A stretch of 64,000 bases of DNA from UBA8389 sp942493385 (GCA_942493385.1 OW818699.1:2294001-2358000); one strand, 5' to 3'; numbered from the stretch's first letter, positions 1 through 8,496 are shown. A program made the numbers and translations. The notes: generated by a model from the letters alone, not told the origin.

Positions 1-516
1 GCCGGTCAGCGATGTATGGCACAGGTATACAAACGCATCCGGGTAAGTCTCGCAAGCTGCTCCAAACAAGGCGCCTGCCGAGAAATCCGATGGCAAGGGT
101 AGTTGCATGGTCCTGGATAAAACGATTTTGTCGCAGGAACCTGCATGTAGCGCTTTCAGGAAAAGGTCAAATGCTCCTTTATATACGGTGTAATTGGAAG
201 TATTTGCAGTTTTTGAAGTATCACTTGCGGTTATTGGGGCTTCACTTGCACCTCTCTTTTTCAAATACCTAAAAATCTGGCTCTTACCATGCACCGACAC
301 ATCCCCCCGAATCAATACCACCGGGTGGTTGGCATTGCTCTGAAACGGAGCCATAACGAAACCAGACCGACCATTTAGTTCAGCCAACGTCTCGAAAGAT
401 TCCGGTAAACCCCTTTCTTGCACTTGAAGAACAGGCGATTGGCCAGGTATCCTATACACAGCAAAACTTAGGTCAGAATTGGTCAGAGCATCCAGTGCGG
501 AAAAGTCGTCAGACAT
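1..516 (-). CDS. menF: Isochorismate synthase (MenF/EntC family), 5' part, runs off the window
   Basis: Reading the minus strand from ATG at 516 gives 172 open codons to the window edge. This enzyme class converts chorismate to isochorismate in the cytosol, the first step of menaquinone (or siderophore) synthesis. The visible part is the variable N-terminal region followed by the start of the chorismate-binding domain. The motif KIVLSR (about residues 129-134) is the family's K-[IV]-V-L-[AS]-R signature, followed by a LFxAxxxxYPDAFVYL stretch. The catalytic C-terminal half lies outside the window. A TAnnTTTG -7 box (538-545, minus) lies 22 bp before the ATG and supports this start. Menaquinone is the expected quinone in Bacteroidota, so MenF is more likely than EntC. 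Confidence 0.82.
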   Translation of the reverse strand, partial: MSDDFSALDALTNSDLSFAVYRIPGQSPVLQVQERGLPESFETLAELNGRSGFVMAPFQSNANHPVVLIRGDVSVHGKSQIFRYLKKRGASEAPITASDTSKTANTSNYTVYKGAFDLFLKALHAGSCDKIVLSRTMQLPLPSDFSAGALFGAACETYPDAFVYLCHTSLTG

Positions 517-537
517 CGGGGACTATATAGATTGCAA

Positions 538-545
538 CAAAAATA
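538..545 (-). promoter_or_regulatory. Predicted -7 box of the isochorismate synthase gene
   Basis: The minus strand reads TATTTTTG, a match to the Bacteroidota TAnnTTTG element. It lies 22 bp upstream of the ATG at 516 and just downstream of a terminator-like hairpin that would insulate it from upstream transcription. No convincing TTTG -33 element was seen. Confidence 0.45.
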
Positions 546-547
546 CT

Positions 548-580
548 AAAAAAAAACAGACGAGAATCACTTCCCGTCTG
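548..580 (-). terminator. Rho-independent terminator-like hairpin followed by nine U, minus strand
   Basis: Ten-base arms (557-566 and 571-580) pair with one G-U and a 4-nt loop. On the minus strand they are followed by nine T residues (548-556). It sits upstream of the isochorismate synthase promoter, not at the end of an annotated gene, so it either insulates that promoter or ends a short unannotated minus-strand transcript. Confidence 0.55.
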
Positions 581-701
581 TTCCGAACTGCAAATTATCA
601 ATCAATCAACCTAGAAAAACAAACCAAAAATAACACACAAAAATCTATGAGGAATGCACAAATATACTCCCTGAAATTTCATAAATCAAATCAATATTCT
701 T

Positions 702-709
702 TATATTTG
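702..709 (+). promoter_or_regulatory. Predicted -7 box of oxyR
   Basis: TATATTTG matches TAnnTTTG. It lies 21 bp before the chosen oxyR ATG at 731 and excludes the longer upstream reading frame as part of the protein. Confidence 0.55.
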
Positions 710-730
710 CATCAATCAAATCTATATGAT

Positions 731-1657
731 ATGACTTTACAACAACTTGAGTACATTGTTTCGGTGGATCAGTTCCGCCATTTTGCCAAAGCAGCCGAAG
801 ATTGCCGTGTTACCCAACCCACGCTCAGCATGATGGTGCAAAAACTCGAAGACGAGCTTGGAGTCAAAATCTTCGACCGCGCCAAGCACCCCATCGAACC
901 AACCCAAACCGGCGCCGAAATCATCGAGAAAGCCAGAGGCATCCTAGTAAACACCGAACGCCTCAAAGAATTCGTTTCCTCCGAAAAAGACGGCCTTATC
1001 TGCGACTTCCGCTTAGCCATCATCCCAACCGTCGCACCTTATTTGTTGCCTCGCTTTTTCCCCACTTTCACTACAAAATTCCCGGATGTCAACCTCAAAG
1101 TGTCCGAAATCCGCACCGATACCATCATCGAATGCATCCTTTCCGGCAAAATCGATGCCGCCATCCTTGCCACACCGCTCAAGCACCCGACCATCCTCGA
1201 AATTCCTCTTTATTACGAGAAATTCGTAGCCTACGTTTCACCTTCATCCCCCTTTATCGGCGAAGAATCTCTATCTGCCGTCAATTTGCCCCTAAAAGAC
1301 CTTTGGGTTTTGCAAGAAGGCCATTGCCTTCGCAATCAAATCTTTAACTTTTGCGAAGACAAAACCCCTCGTTCCTACATGTACGAAGCCGGTAGCATCG
1401 ATACCCTCATCCGCATCGTCGACACCAATGGCGGTTACACCATCATCCCCGAACTCCACCTCCCATTCCTTACCGAAGCCCAACTCAAAAACATCCGCCC
1501 CATCGTCAGCCCCGAAGCCGTCCGCGAAATTTCCCTCATCATCCATCCCGATTTTGTCCGCGAACGTGTCCTGAACGCCGTTGCCGAAACCGTCAAAAGC
1601 ATCATTCCCGAACCCATGCTCGACGCCCGCCTCAAAAAATTCGCAATCCGTCTCTAA
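731..1657 (+). CDS. oxyR: Hydrogen-peroxide-sensing LysR regulator OxyR
   Basis: A 308-residue LysR-type regulator that senses H2O2 through a reversible disulfide and activates peroxide-defence genes. The N-terminal winged HTH (about 1-60) contains the typical AAxxCxVTQPTLSxxVQKLE helix-turn-helix. The substrate domain contains GHCLRNQ with Cys199, and Cys208 follows, the same numbering as the two redox cysteines of E. coli OxyR. The open frame extends 84 codons upstream, but that part overlaps the promoter and the divergent gene. The ATG at 731 gives the normal family length and the canonical MTLQQLEYIV start. Confidence 0.93.
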   Translation: MTLQQLEYIVSVDQFRHFAKAAEDCRVTQPTLSMMVQKLEDELGVKIFDRAKHPIEPTQTGAEIIEKARGILVNTERLKEFVSSEKDGLICDFRLAIIPTVAPYLLPRFFPTFTTKFPDVNLKVSEIRTDTIIECILSGKIDAAILATPLKHPTILEIPLYYEKFVAYVSPSSPFIGEESLSAVNLPLKDLWVLQEGHCLRNQIFNFCEDKTPRSYMYEAGSIDTLIRIVDTNGGYTIIPELHLPFLTEAQLKNIRPIVSPEAVREISLIIHPDFVRERVLNAVAETVKSIIPEPMLDARLKKFAIRL

Positions 1658-1737
1658 TCTCACTACCACCCACCCCTCAAAAACCCACCTCAATCCATCT
1701 TCAAATCCAATCCTAACACAAATCCAATCCCACTTTC

Positions 1738-1990
1738 CATTTTCAACTTTTTTCGCACACAAAAAGTGCATCCCACATTATCGTTACCATTTAAGCAATT
1801 AGAGGCTCTAAATGCTACCAGGTTAACGATAATATGGGGGTTGGTTGTCCCAAAATAGGTTATCTCTTTATCCATTAAAAACCCCTCTTCGTTTTCAACT
1901 TTTTTCGCACACAAAAAGTGCATCCAACATTATCGTTACCATTTAAGCAATTAAAGGCTCTAAATGCTACTGGGCTAACGATAATATGGG
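1738..1990. repeat. Direct repeat of about 100 bp containing palindrome copies 1 and 2
   Basis: The block at about 1738-1838 recurs at about 1888-1990. Each has a segment of about 34 bp (containing TTTTTTCGCACACAAAAAG) followed by the 67-bp palindromic element. Palindrome copy 1 is 1772-1838 and copy 2 is 1924-1990. The ends read CCCACATTATCGTTA and TAACGATAATATGGG, which are nearly perfect inverted complements. The inner arms AGCAATTAGAG and CTCTAAATGCT also pair, so the whole unit can fold into one long hairpin. Confidence 0.8.
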
Positions 1991-2346
1991 ATGAACTTTA
2001 TTAGTGCGAAAATGTTCAAAATTGAACGAAGCTGATACGGATTTAGTACGAAGCTTGAATAAATCCCATAATATCGCTACCATTTAAGCAATTAATGGCT
2101 CTAAATGCTACTGGGCTAACGATAATATGGGATGAACATTTTAAGTGCGAAAATGTTCAAAATTGAACGAAGCTGATACGGATTTAGTACAAAGCTTGAA
2201 TAAATCCCATAATATCGCTACCATTTTAGCAATTAGAAGCTCTAAATGCTACTGGATTAACGATAATATGGGATGAACATTTTAAGTGCGAAAAAGTTCA
2301 GAATAGTTCGAAACTGGAAGGAAGCTCGAAGGAAGCTCGAATAAAC
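1924..2346. repeat. Tandem array, three units of 141 bp, each with one palindromic element
   Basis: Units begin at 1924, 2065 and 2206, exactly 141 bp apart. Each unit has the 67-bp palindrome (1924-1990, 2065-2131, 2206-2272) followed by a spacer with a GTGCGAAAATGTTCAAAAT segment and a GAAGCTTGAATAAATCCCAT segment. The third spacer diverges into the 11-bp repeat tract. No ORF runs through the array. Together with the VNTR it accounts for the gene-free stretch 1658-2413. Confidence 0.82.
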
Positions 2347-2411
2347 TCGAAGCAAGCTCGAAGCAAGCTCGAATGAAACTCGAAGCAAGCTCGAAGCAAG
2401 CTGGAACGGAA
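2314..2411. repeat. 11-bp tandem repeat (VNTR-like), about nine units
   Basis: Units resemble CTCGAAGCAAG, with variants CTGGAAGGAAG, CTCGAAGGAAG, CTCGAATAAA (10 bp) and CTCGAATGAAA. The tract ends 2 bp from the stop codon of the minus-strand esterase gene, so it lies in that gene's 3' untranslated region. Confidence 0.8.
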
Positions 2412-2413
2412 TC

Positions 2414-3400
2414 CTAAAGCACCTTCTTTAAGAACGAAACCGCATAGCTCATTGTTTCATCAACCCACGGATGAAACAGCCAGAACGAATGCGGCGTCTC
2501 CGAAAGCAAATGCTCCTCGCAATAAATGCCATTTGAACGCAAGGCCGACATCATTTCAACATACCCAGCCGTAAACCGTGGCACGCTGCTCCTTAAATAA
2601 AGGAACGGAGCCGATTGCGCACCAACATGCGTCAGTGCGGAAGCTTCGTTCCACAAAGAAGGATTCGCCGTACTCGTGACTCCAAACCAAAGCGTTCCAG
2701 CCCCCGGTTTCCCAGATTTGTCACCATTTTCCGACGAAACGGGATGAATAAAAGCCTGCACCCCATCCACATCCACTACCGCCTGCACCTTATCCGAGAA
2801 CCGCGCGTATGAACGCGTCTGGTACGAAGGGAACGGAGCATTCATGCTACCAATCAACGAAGCCAACTGACCTCCAGCCGATTCCCCATGTATCGCCACC
2901 CGAGAAGGGTCAAAATTATAACGAGAAGCGGAGCGCCGAACCCAACGAATTGCAGTCTTAATGTCCTGTACCGCAGCAGGATACAAAGCCTCCATGGACA
3001 ATCGATACTCCACACAAACAGCAGCAAAACCCGCTAGAGCATAGGTTTCAGCCATGTAATGCTCCATATCCTTATTGCCCGAACGCCATCCACCACCATG
3101 CACCAACACCACGACCGGGTGTTTTTTCACCCGAGAAAAGGCAGGCAGAAACACATCCAGATGCAATTCACGATCGCCCAACTTCTCATAAACCACGTTC
3201 CTGAAAACCTGAACGTTAGAGGAGCCCACGGGCAAAGCCAGCGTAATGAACGGATACTTCGGTGTCATCTTTGTGACTTGGTCGGCTAAGTTGTAAGAGC
3301 TGTCGGTCGGCACCGACGGATGCATGCGATGATGTTGTGCATTAACAAAATGCAACCCGATAAAAAATACAACAAAGCAAATTAGAATCCTAGATTTCAT
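2414..3400 (-). CDS. Secreted alpha/beta-hydrolase, carboxylesterase/lipase type
   Basis: A 328-residue esterase of the hormone-sensitive-lipase/BD-FAE type (COG0657). Residues 1-22 form a signal peptide with a hydrophobic core and a VNA|Q cleavage context, so the enzyme is probably periplasmic or outer-membrane lipidated-like; no Cys follows the cleavage site, which argues against a lipoprotein. The oxyanion-hole motif HGGGW is at 101-105, the nucleophile elbow G-E-S-A-G-G has Ser174, and the catalytic His is likely His304 in PHSFWLF. The substrate cannot be deduced. It is monocistronic, divergent from gmd, and its 3' end abuts the VNTR. Confidence 0.85.
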   Translation of the reverse strand: MKSRILICFVVFFIGLHFVNAQHHRMHPSVPTDSSYNLADQVTKMTPKYPFITLALPVGSSNVQVFRNVVYEKLGDRELHLDVFLPAFSRVKKHPVVVLVHGGGWRSGNKDMEHYMAETYALAGFAAVCVEYRLSMEALYPAAVQDIKTAIRWVRRSASRYNFDPSRVAIHGESAGGQLASLIGSMNAPFPSYQTRSYARFSDKVQAVVDVDGVQAFIHPVSSENGDKSGKPGAGTLWFGVTSTANPSLWNEASALTHVGAQSAPFLYLRSSVPRFTAGYVEMMSALRSNGIYCEEHLLSETPHSFWLFHPWVDETMSYAVSFLKKVL

Positions 3401-3465
3401 AGTGTGTTCAAAGTTGTTATTAACTGTAAAACTACATATTTTTTCAAACTAAGCCGTTTTTTTCA

Positions 3466-3473
3466 TAAATTTG
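3466..3473 (+). promoter_or_regulatory. Predicted -7 box of gmd
   Basis: TAAATTTG fits TAnnTTTG. It lies 35 bp before the ATG at 3509 and so rules out the longer frame starting at 3404. No clear -33 TTTG was seen. Confidence 0.5.
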
Positions 3474-3508
3474 CACTAATTACAAAGCATTTTAATACCA
3501 ACTTAAAT

Positions 3509-4660
3509 ATGTCCAAAGTTGCATTGATTACCGGCATTACCGGCCAAGACGGCGCCTATCTGGCCGAATACTTGATTAAAAAGGGCTACATCGTACACGG
3601 TATCAAACGCCGTTCCTCCATGTTCAATACCGACCGCATCGACCACCTTTATCAAGGCCCGTGGGAAGAAAACCGAAACCTGATCCTCCATTACGGCGAT
3701 TTGACCGACAGCATGAACCTTACTCGCATCATCGGCGAAACCAAACCGGACGAAATCTACAACCTGGCCGCCATGAGTCACGTCAAAGTGAGCTTCGACA
3801 CCCCTGAATACACCGCCAATGCCGATGGACTCGGCACTTTACGCATTCTCGAAGCCGTGAGATTGCTCGAGCTGACCAAGAAAACCCGCATTTATCAAGC
3901 TTCCACGTCCGAACTCTACGGCCTGGTTCAGGAGGTTCCCCAAAAGGAAACCACGCCTTTCTATCCCCGCAGCCCGTACGCAGTTGCCAAGATGTATGCC
4001 TACTGGATCACCGTCAATTACCGCGAAGCCTACGGCATGCACGCCAGCAACGGCATCCTGTTCAACCACGAATCACCGCTGCGTGGTGAAACCTTCGTGA
4101 CCCGCAAAGTGTCCCGTGCAGCCTCCCGCATCGTACTTGGCATGCAGAAGAACCTCTTTTTGGGCAACCTTTCCTCACAACGCGACTGGGGCCACGCCAA
4201 AGATTACATCAAGGCCATGTACCTCATTCTCCAACAAGACGAGCCCGATGATTACGTCATTGCAACCGGCGTCACCACCACCATCCGCGAATTTGTGCGC
4301 ATGGCATTTGCCGAAGTGGGCGTCACCATCGATTTCAAGGGCGAGGGAGCCGACGAAAAAGGCTATTTGGCCGGCATCGAAAGAGCGCTTTTCGACCAAA
4401 GGGTAGGGGCAGAACACTACGAAGCATTCGCCGCTCGCATGGGCGACAAACTGGTTGGAGTGGACAAAGCCTATTTCCGCCCCACCGAAGTGGAACTCCT
4501 TATCGGCGACGCCACCAAGGCCAGAACCAAACTCAACTGGACACCACAATACGATTTGAAAGCCTTGTGTGAAGACATGATGCTGAGCGACATCAAACTC
4601 ATGAAGAAGGAAACCTACCTCAAGGAAGGCGGCTACCGCATCATGAATTACTTCGAATAA
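3509..4660 (+). CDS. gmd: GDP-mannose 4,6-dehydratase
   Basis: Converts GDP-mannose to GDP-4-keto-6-deoxymannose, the first committed step to GDP-L-fucose. The 383-residue extended SDR has the NAD(P) loop GITGQDG (9-15). Its active-site residues Thr133, Glu135, Tyr157 and Lys161 sit at the E. coli positions. The start at 3509 (MSKVALITG) is 35 codons inside the open frame. It is preferred because it gives the family N-terminus and lies downstream of the -7 box. The stop at 4660 is one base before the ATG of fcl, so the two are translated as a pair. Wobble positions are strikingly C-rich. Confidence 0.96.
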   Translation: MSKVALITGITGQDGAYLAEYLIKKGYIVHGIKRRSSMFNTDRIDHLYQGPWEENRNLILHYGDLTDSMNLTRIIGETKPDEIYNLAAMSHVKVSFDTPEYTANADGLGTLRILEAVRLLELTKKTRIYQASTSELYGLVQEVPQKETTPFYPRSPYAVAKMYAYWITVNYREAYGMHASNGILFNHESPLRGETFVTRKVSRAASRIVLGMQKNLFLGNLSSQRDWGHAKDYIKAMYLILQQDEPDDYVIATGVTTTIREFVRMAFAEVGVTIDFKGEGADEKGYLAGIERALFDQRVGAEHYEAFAARMGDKLVGVDKAYFRPTEVELLIGDATKARTKLNWTPQYDLKALCEDMMLSDIKLMKKETYLKEGGYRIMNYFE

Positions 4661-4661
4661 A

Positions 4662-5729
4662 ATGAATAAAGACGCAAAAATTTACTTGGCCGGGCATACT
4701 GGTCTAGTCGGTTCAGCCATACTTAAGAACCTGAAATCCAAAGGTTACCACAATTTTGTGCTGCGAACCATACAGGAACTCGATTTGACCAACCAGGCGG
4801 CCGTAGCCGAATTCTTTGAAACCGAAAAACCGGAATACGTTTTTCTGGCCGCTGCACACGTGGGCGGAATCGTTGCAAATTCACTGTATCGCGCCGATTT
4901 CATCTACATCAACATGCAGATACAAAACAACATCATCCACCAATCGTGGAAGAACGGCGTGAAGAAGCTGCTCTTTTTGGGCAGCACCTGCATTTATCCC
5001 CGCGATGCGCCGCAGCCAATGCCGGAAAACAGCCTTTTGACCTCACCGCTCGAATACACCAACGAACCTTACGCCATCGCCAAGATTGCCGGGCTCAAGA
5101 TGTGCGAAAGCTTCAATCTGCAGTACGGCACCAACTTTATTGCCGTGATGCCCACCAACTTATACGGCCCCAACGACAATTTCAACCTCGAAAAAAGCCA
5201 CGTGCTCCCAGCCATGATCCGCAAGGCACATCTGGGCAAATGCTTGATGAACAACGATTGGGATGCCCTGCGCCAAGATTTCAGCCGTTACCCGGTAGAA
5301 GGCGTGAACGGAGTCAGCAGCGAAGCCGAAATCCTCGAGAAACTGGCCAAATACGGTGTAACTACCAGTCAAATAGCCCTTTGGGGCACTGGCACTCCCT
5401 ACCGCGAATTCCTCTGGAGCGAAGACATGGCCGACGCTTGCGTGTTCATCATGGAAACCGTTTCCTTCAACGACCTGAAAGGTACTGACGAAGAAGTTCG
5501 CAACTGCCACATCAACATCGGCACAGGTAAAGAAGTCACCATCAAGCAATTGGCTGAACTCGTCAAAAGCAAGGTAGGCTATGAAGGCGAGCTCTTCTTT
5601 GACGCAAGCAAACCCGACGGAACCATGCGCAAACTCACCGATCCGTCCAAGCTGCACAGCCTCGGCTGGCACCACCGCATTGAAATCGAGGACGGCATCG
5701 AAACCATGTACCGTTGGTATTTGGGTTAA
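4662..5729 (+). CDS. fcl: GDP-L-fucose synthase (GDP-4-keto-6-deoxymannose epimerase/reductase)
   Basis: Carries out the 3,5-epimerisation and NADPH-dependent reduction that yields GDP-L-fucose from the Gmd product. It is an extended SDR with nucleotide loop GHTGLVG (11-17) and active-site Ser108, Tyr137 and Lys141. The protein is 355 residues against about 320 in E. coli. The extra roughly 35 residues form an insertion around residues 195-235, after the YGPNDNF segment; this longer form is common in Bacteroidota and is not a sign of damage. It follows gmd directly. No fucose kinase or transferase is adjacent. Confidence 0.95.
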   Translation: MNKDAKIYLAGHTGLVGSAILKNLKSKGYHNFVLRTIQELDLTNQAAVAEFFETEKPEYVFLAAAHVGGIVANSLYRADFIYINMQIQNNIIHQSWKNGVKKLLFLGSTCIYPRDAPQPMPENSLLTSPLEYTNEPYAIAKIAGLKMCESFNLQYGTNFIAVMPTNLYGPNDNFNLEKSHVLPAMIRKAHLGKCLMNNDWDALRQDFSRYPVEGVNGVSSEAEILEKLAKYGVTTSQIALWGTGTPYREFLWSEDMADACVFIMETVSFNDLKGTDEEVRNCHINIGTGKEVTIKQLAELVKSKVGYEGELFFDASKPDGTMRKLTDPSKLHSLGWHHRIEIEDGIETMYRWYLG

Positions 5730-5750
5730 ATCAAGAATTTGCTATCTTTG
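5720..5750 (+). promoter_or_regulatory. Consensus Bacteroidota promoter of rmlA
   Basis: TTTG at 5720-5723, exactly 19 bp, then TATCTTTG at 5743-5750. This matches the TTTG-N19-TAnnTTTG consensus. The -33 element overlaps the last codons of fcl. The rmlA ATG is 32 bp downstream of the -7 box, so rmlAB can be transcribed independently of gmd-fcl. Confidence 0.75.
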
Positions 5751-5782
5751 TTCAATAAGAATAACTAAGACAAAAGTTTCGC

Positions 5783-6646
5783 ATGAAAGGCATTATATTA
5801 GCTGGCGGCAGTGCCACTCGCTTGTTTCCGCTTTCAAAAGCCATCTCCAAACAAATCATGCCGGTTTACGACAAGCCGATGATTTATTACCCCTTGTCAA
5901 CGCTCATGCTTGCAGGCATCCACGAAGTCCTAATCATCTCGACTCCAAGAGATTTGCCCATGTTCCGCGACTTGCTCGGTACCGGCGAAGAACTCGGCAT
6001 GACGTTTCAGTACAAGATTCAAGACATCCCCAACGGCCTGGCTCAAGCCTTCGTCCTTGGTGCTGAATTCCTGAACGGTGAACCCGGCTGCCTCATACTG
6101 GGCGACAACATGTTCTACGGACAAAACTTTTCCACCATGCTCAAACGCGCCGCCAATATGGACCAAGGCGCCTGCGTTTTCGGCTATTACGTCAAAGATC
6201 CCCGCGCTTATGGCGTGGTCGAATTCGACGCCGATGGCAAAGTGCTTTCCCTCGAGGAAAAACCCGAACATCCCAAGTCCCATTATGCTGTCCCCGGCCT
6301 CTACTTCTACGACAGCTCAGTCACTGCCAAAGCCGCTGCGCTAAAGCCTTCTGCACGTGGCGAATACGAAATAACCGACCTCAACAAAGTTTATTTGGAA
6401 GAAGGAACCCTTCAGGTCGAAATCTTCGGCCGAGGCTTCGCCTGGCTGGATACCGGCAATTGCGACAGCTTGCTGGATGCCTCCAATTTCGTTTCCACCA
6501 TCCAAAACCGTCAAGGCTTCTATGTCTCCTGCATCGAGGAAATCGCCTGGCGCAACGGCTGGATCAACAACGAGCAATTGCTTGTTTTGGGCCAAAAACT
6601 AGATAAAACCGAATACGGTCAATACATTCTTCACCTCATTGACTAA
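5783..6646 (+). CDS. rmlA: Glucose-1-phosphate thymidylyltransferase
   Basis: Makes dTDP-glucose from dTTP and glucose-1-phosphate, the entry step to dTDP-rhamnose and other dTDP-deoxysugars. At 287 residues it is the standard tetrameric RmlA length. The nucleotide-binding signature near the N-terminus reads GGSATRLFP (8-16), where Ala replaces the usual Gly, followed by SKQIMPVYDKPM. GDNMFYG later supplies the metal-binding region. rmlB starts 6 bp after the stop. It has its own consensus promoter. Confidence 0.95.
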   Translation: MKGIILAGGSATRLFPLSKAISKQIMPVYDKPMIYYPLSTLMLAGIHEVLIISTPRDLPMFRDLLGTGEELGMTFQYKIQDIPNGLAQAFVLGAEFLNGEPGCLILGDNMFYGQNFSTMLKRAANMDQGACVFGYYVKDPRAYGVVEFDADGKVLSLEEKPEHPKSHYAVPGLYFYDSSVTAKAAALKPSARGEYEITDLNKVYLEEGTLQVEIFGRGFAWLDTGNCDSLLDASNFVSTIQNRQGFYVSCIEEIAWRNGWINNEQLLVLGQKLDKTEYGQYILHLID

Positions 6647-6652
6647 AAATTT

Positions 6653-7765
6653 ATGAAAACATACATCGTTACCGGCGGCGCCGGATTCATCGGAGCCAAT
6701 TACGTCAAATTCCTGTTGTCCACCTACGATGACGTTCAACTCATCGTCCTCGACTCGCTCACCTACGCCGGCAACCTCGGCACCATCGCCAAAGACGTGG
6801 ACGGCAGCCGCTGCATCTTCGTCAAAGGAGACATCTGCGACCCGGTTCTGGTCAACAGCCTTTTTGAAACCTACCCGGTGGAAGTCGTCGTCAATTTTGC
6901 CGCCGAAAGCCACGTGGACCGCAGCATCGAAAACCCCCGTCTGTTCCTGGAAACCAACATCATGGGCACCCAGAACCTGATGGATGTCGCCCGCAAGCAT
7001 TGGGTCACCGGCAAGGACGAAAAAGGCTATCCCACCTGGAAATCAGGCGTTCGCTACCACCAAGTCTCCACCGACGAAGTCTACGGCAGCCTCGGTGCCG
7101 AAGGCTATTTCACCGAAACTACCCCGCTCGATCCCCGCAGCCCGTATTCAGCCTCCAAAACCTCGGCCGACCTCATCGTCAAAGCCTATATGGAAACCTT
7201 CAAATTTCCAGCCACTATCACCCGTTGTTCCAACAACTATGGTCCTTACCATTTCCCTGAGAAGCTTATTCCGCTCATTATCAAGAATATCCTAGAAGGC
7301 AAAAAGCTGCCCGTCTATGGTGACGGCACCAATGTCCGCGACTGGCTCTATGTGCTGGATCACTGCAAAGCCATCGACAAAGTGGTTCGCAACGGACGAG
7401 TAGGAGAGGTCTACAACGTCGGCGGCCACAACGAAAAGCAAAACATCGAGATTGTGAAGCTTACCATCGATACCATCAAACGCCTCATGTTGGAAGTGCC
7501 TGCCTATCAGGCTGTTCTAAAAACCGACTTGAACAACATCAATTACGATCTCATCACCTACGTTGCCGACCGTCTTGGCCACGACCAACGCTACGCCATC
7601 GACCCCACCAAGATCAGTGACGAACTCGGTTGGTTGCCGGAAACCAATTTTGCGACTGGCATCGAGCTGACGATTCGGTGGTATCTTGAAAATCAGGATT
7701 GGACGAATGAGGTGACTTCGGGGGATTATCAGAAGTATTACCAAACGATGTACGGTAATCGCTAA
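6653..7765 (+). CDS. rmlB: dTDP-glucose 4,6-dehydratase
   Basis: Converts dTDP-glucose to dTDP-4-keto-6-deoxyglucose using bound NAD. The 370-residue extended SDR has TGGAGFIG (7-14), the catalytic triad-plus-acid segment STDEVYG with Thr140, Asp141 and Glu142, and Tyr165/Lys169 in PYSASK. The segment around residues 265-310 is somewhat longer than in enterobacterial RmlB, as is usual in this phylum. It is co-transcribed with rmlA. Confidence 0.95.
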   Translation: MKTYIVTGGAGFIGANYVKFLLSTYDDVQLIVLDSLTYAGNLGTIAKDVDGSRCIFVKGDICDPVLVNSLFETYPVEVVVNFAAESHVDRSIENPRLFLETNIMGTQNLMDVARKHWVTGKDEKGYPTWKSGVRYHQVSTDEVYGSLGAEGYFTETTPLDPRSPYSASKTSADLIVKAYMETFKFPATITRCSNNYGPYHFPEKLIPLIIKNILEGKKLPVYGDGTNVRDWLYVLDHCKAIDKVVRNGRVGEVYNVGGHNEKQNIEIVKLTIDTIKRLMLEVPAYQAVLKTDLNNINYDLITYVADRLGHDQRYAIDPTKISDELGWLPETNFATGIELTIRWYLENQDWTNEVTSGDYQKYYQTMYGNR

Positions 7766-7871
7766 TTGTTTCAATCTGAGCAAATTCGTTTGTTTAGCTC
7801 TTTTTGGAATAGTGAGGTTTTTTTAGAAAGTTTAAGTGTTTTTGATTTAATATACAAATATTCAGGTAATT

Positions 7872-8423
7872 ATGAATTTTATTGAGCAGGAAATCCCCGG
7901 CGTTTTCATCATCGAGCCCAAGGTCAACATCGACCCCCGCGGTTATTTCATGGAAGCCTGGAAAAAAGCCGAATTCGAAAAACACATCGGCCCCGTTGAA
8001 TTCATCCAAGACAACGAATCCAAATCCACCTTTGGCGTCCTTCGCGGACTCCACGCCCAATCCGGTGAAGCCGCCCAGGCCAAACTGGTCCGTGTCATCC
8101 AAGGTGCCGTGCTCGATGTTGTCGTTGATGGACGCAAAGATTCCCCAACCTTCGGAAAATACGTTGCAGTCGAACTTTCTGCCGAAAACAAACTTCAGCT
8201 GTTCGTCCCCCGCGGTTTTTACCACGGCTTTCTAGTTCTTACCCACGATGCCATTTTCTCCTACAAGGTCGATAATCCCTACAATTACGCTTCGGAAGTC
8301 GCCCTCAATTACGCTGACCCAACGATAGGTATCGAGTGGCCGGTTACTTTGGAAGAATTGGTGCTATCGCCGAAAGATATTGCCGCACCCTTTTTGGATC
8401 AAGCCTACACCTTCGAAACCTAG
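7872..8423 (+). CDS. rmlC: dTDP-4-dehydrorhamnose 3,5-epimerase
   Basis: Epimerises dTDP-4-keto-6-deoxyglucose at C3 and C5. The 183-residue cupin has RGLHAQ with catalytic His61, where Ala replaces the usual Phe after the His. VPRGFYHGFLVL has His118, and Tyr131 in SYKVDNPYN is the likely general acid. About 106 bp separate it from rmlB, with no clear promoter seen. rmlD, the reductase that would complete dTDP-L-rhamnose, is not found next to it or elsewhere in this window. Confidence 0.93.
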   Translation: MNFIEQEIPGVFIIEPKVNIDPRGYFMEAWKKAEFEKHIGPVEFIQDNESKSTFGVLRGLHAQSGEAAQAKLVRVIQGAVLDVVVDGRKDSPTFGKYVAVELSAENKLQLFVPRGFYHGFLVLTHDAIFSYKVDNPYNYASEVALNYADPTIGIEWPVTLEELVLSPKDIAAPFLDQAYTFET

Positions 8424-8496
8424 TTGATTATTCACCCGTAGCCTCCAGTACAACCCTAAACTTCAGGGGGTTCGAACCATTCAAAACCTTTCCCCA

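Noticed and set aside
12..272. Plus-strand frame of 86 codons at the window start
   Set aside because: Opposite the isochorismate synthase coding sequence, which has clear family motifs.
479..730. N-terminal 84-codon extension of oxyR
   Set aside because: Overlaps the divergent gene, a terminator hairpin and the oxyR promoter; the conserved protein starts at 731.
1924..2346. 141-bp periodic repeats considered as a CRISPR array
   Set aside because: Both the palindrome and the spacer repeat, so there are no unique spacers, and no cas genes are near.
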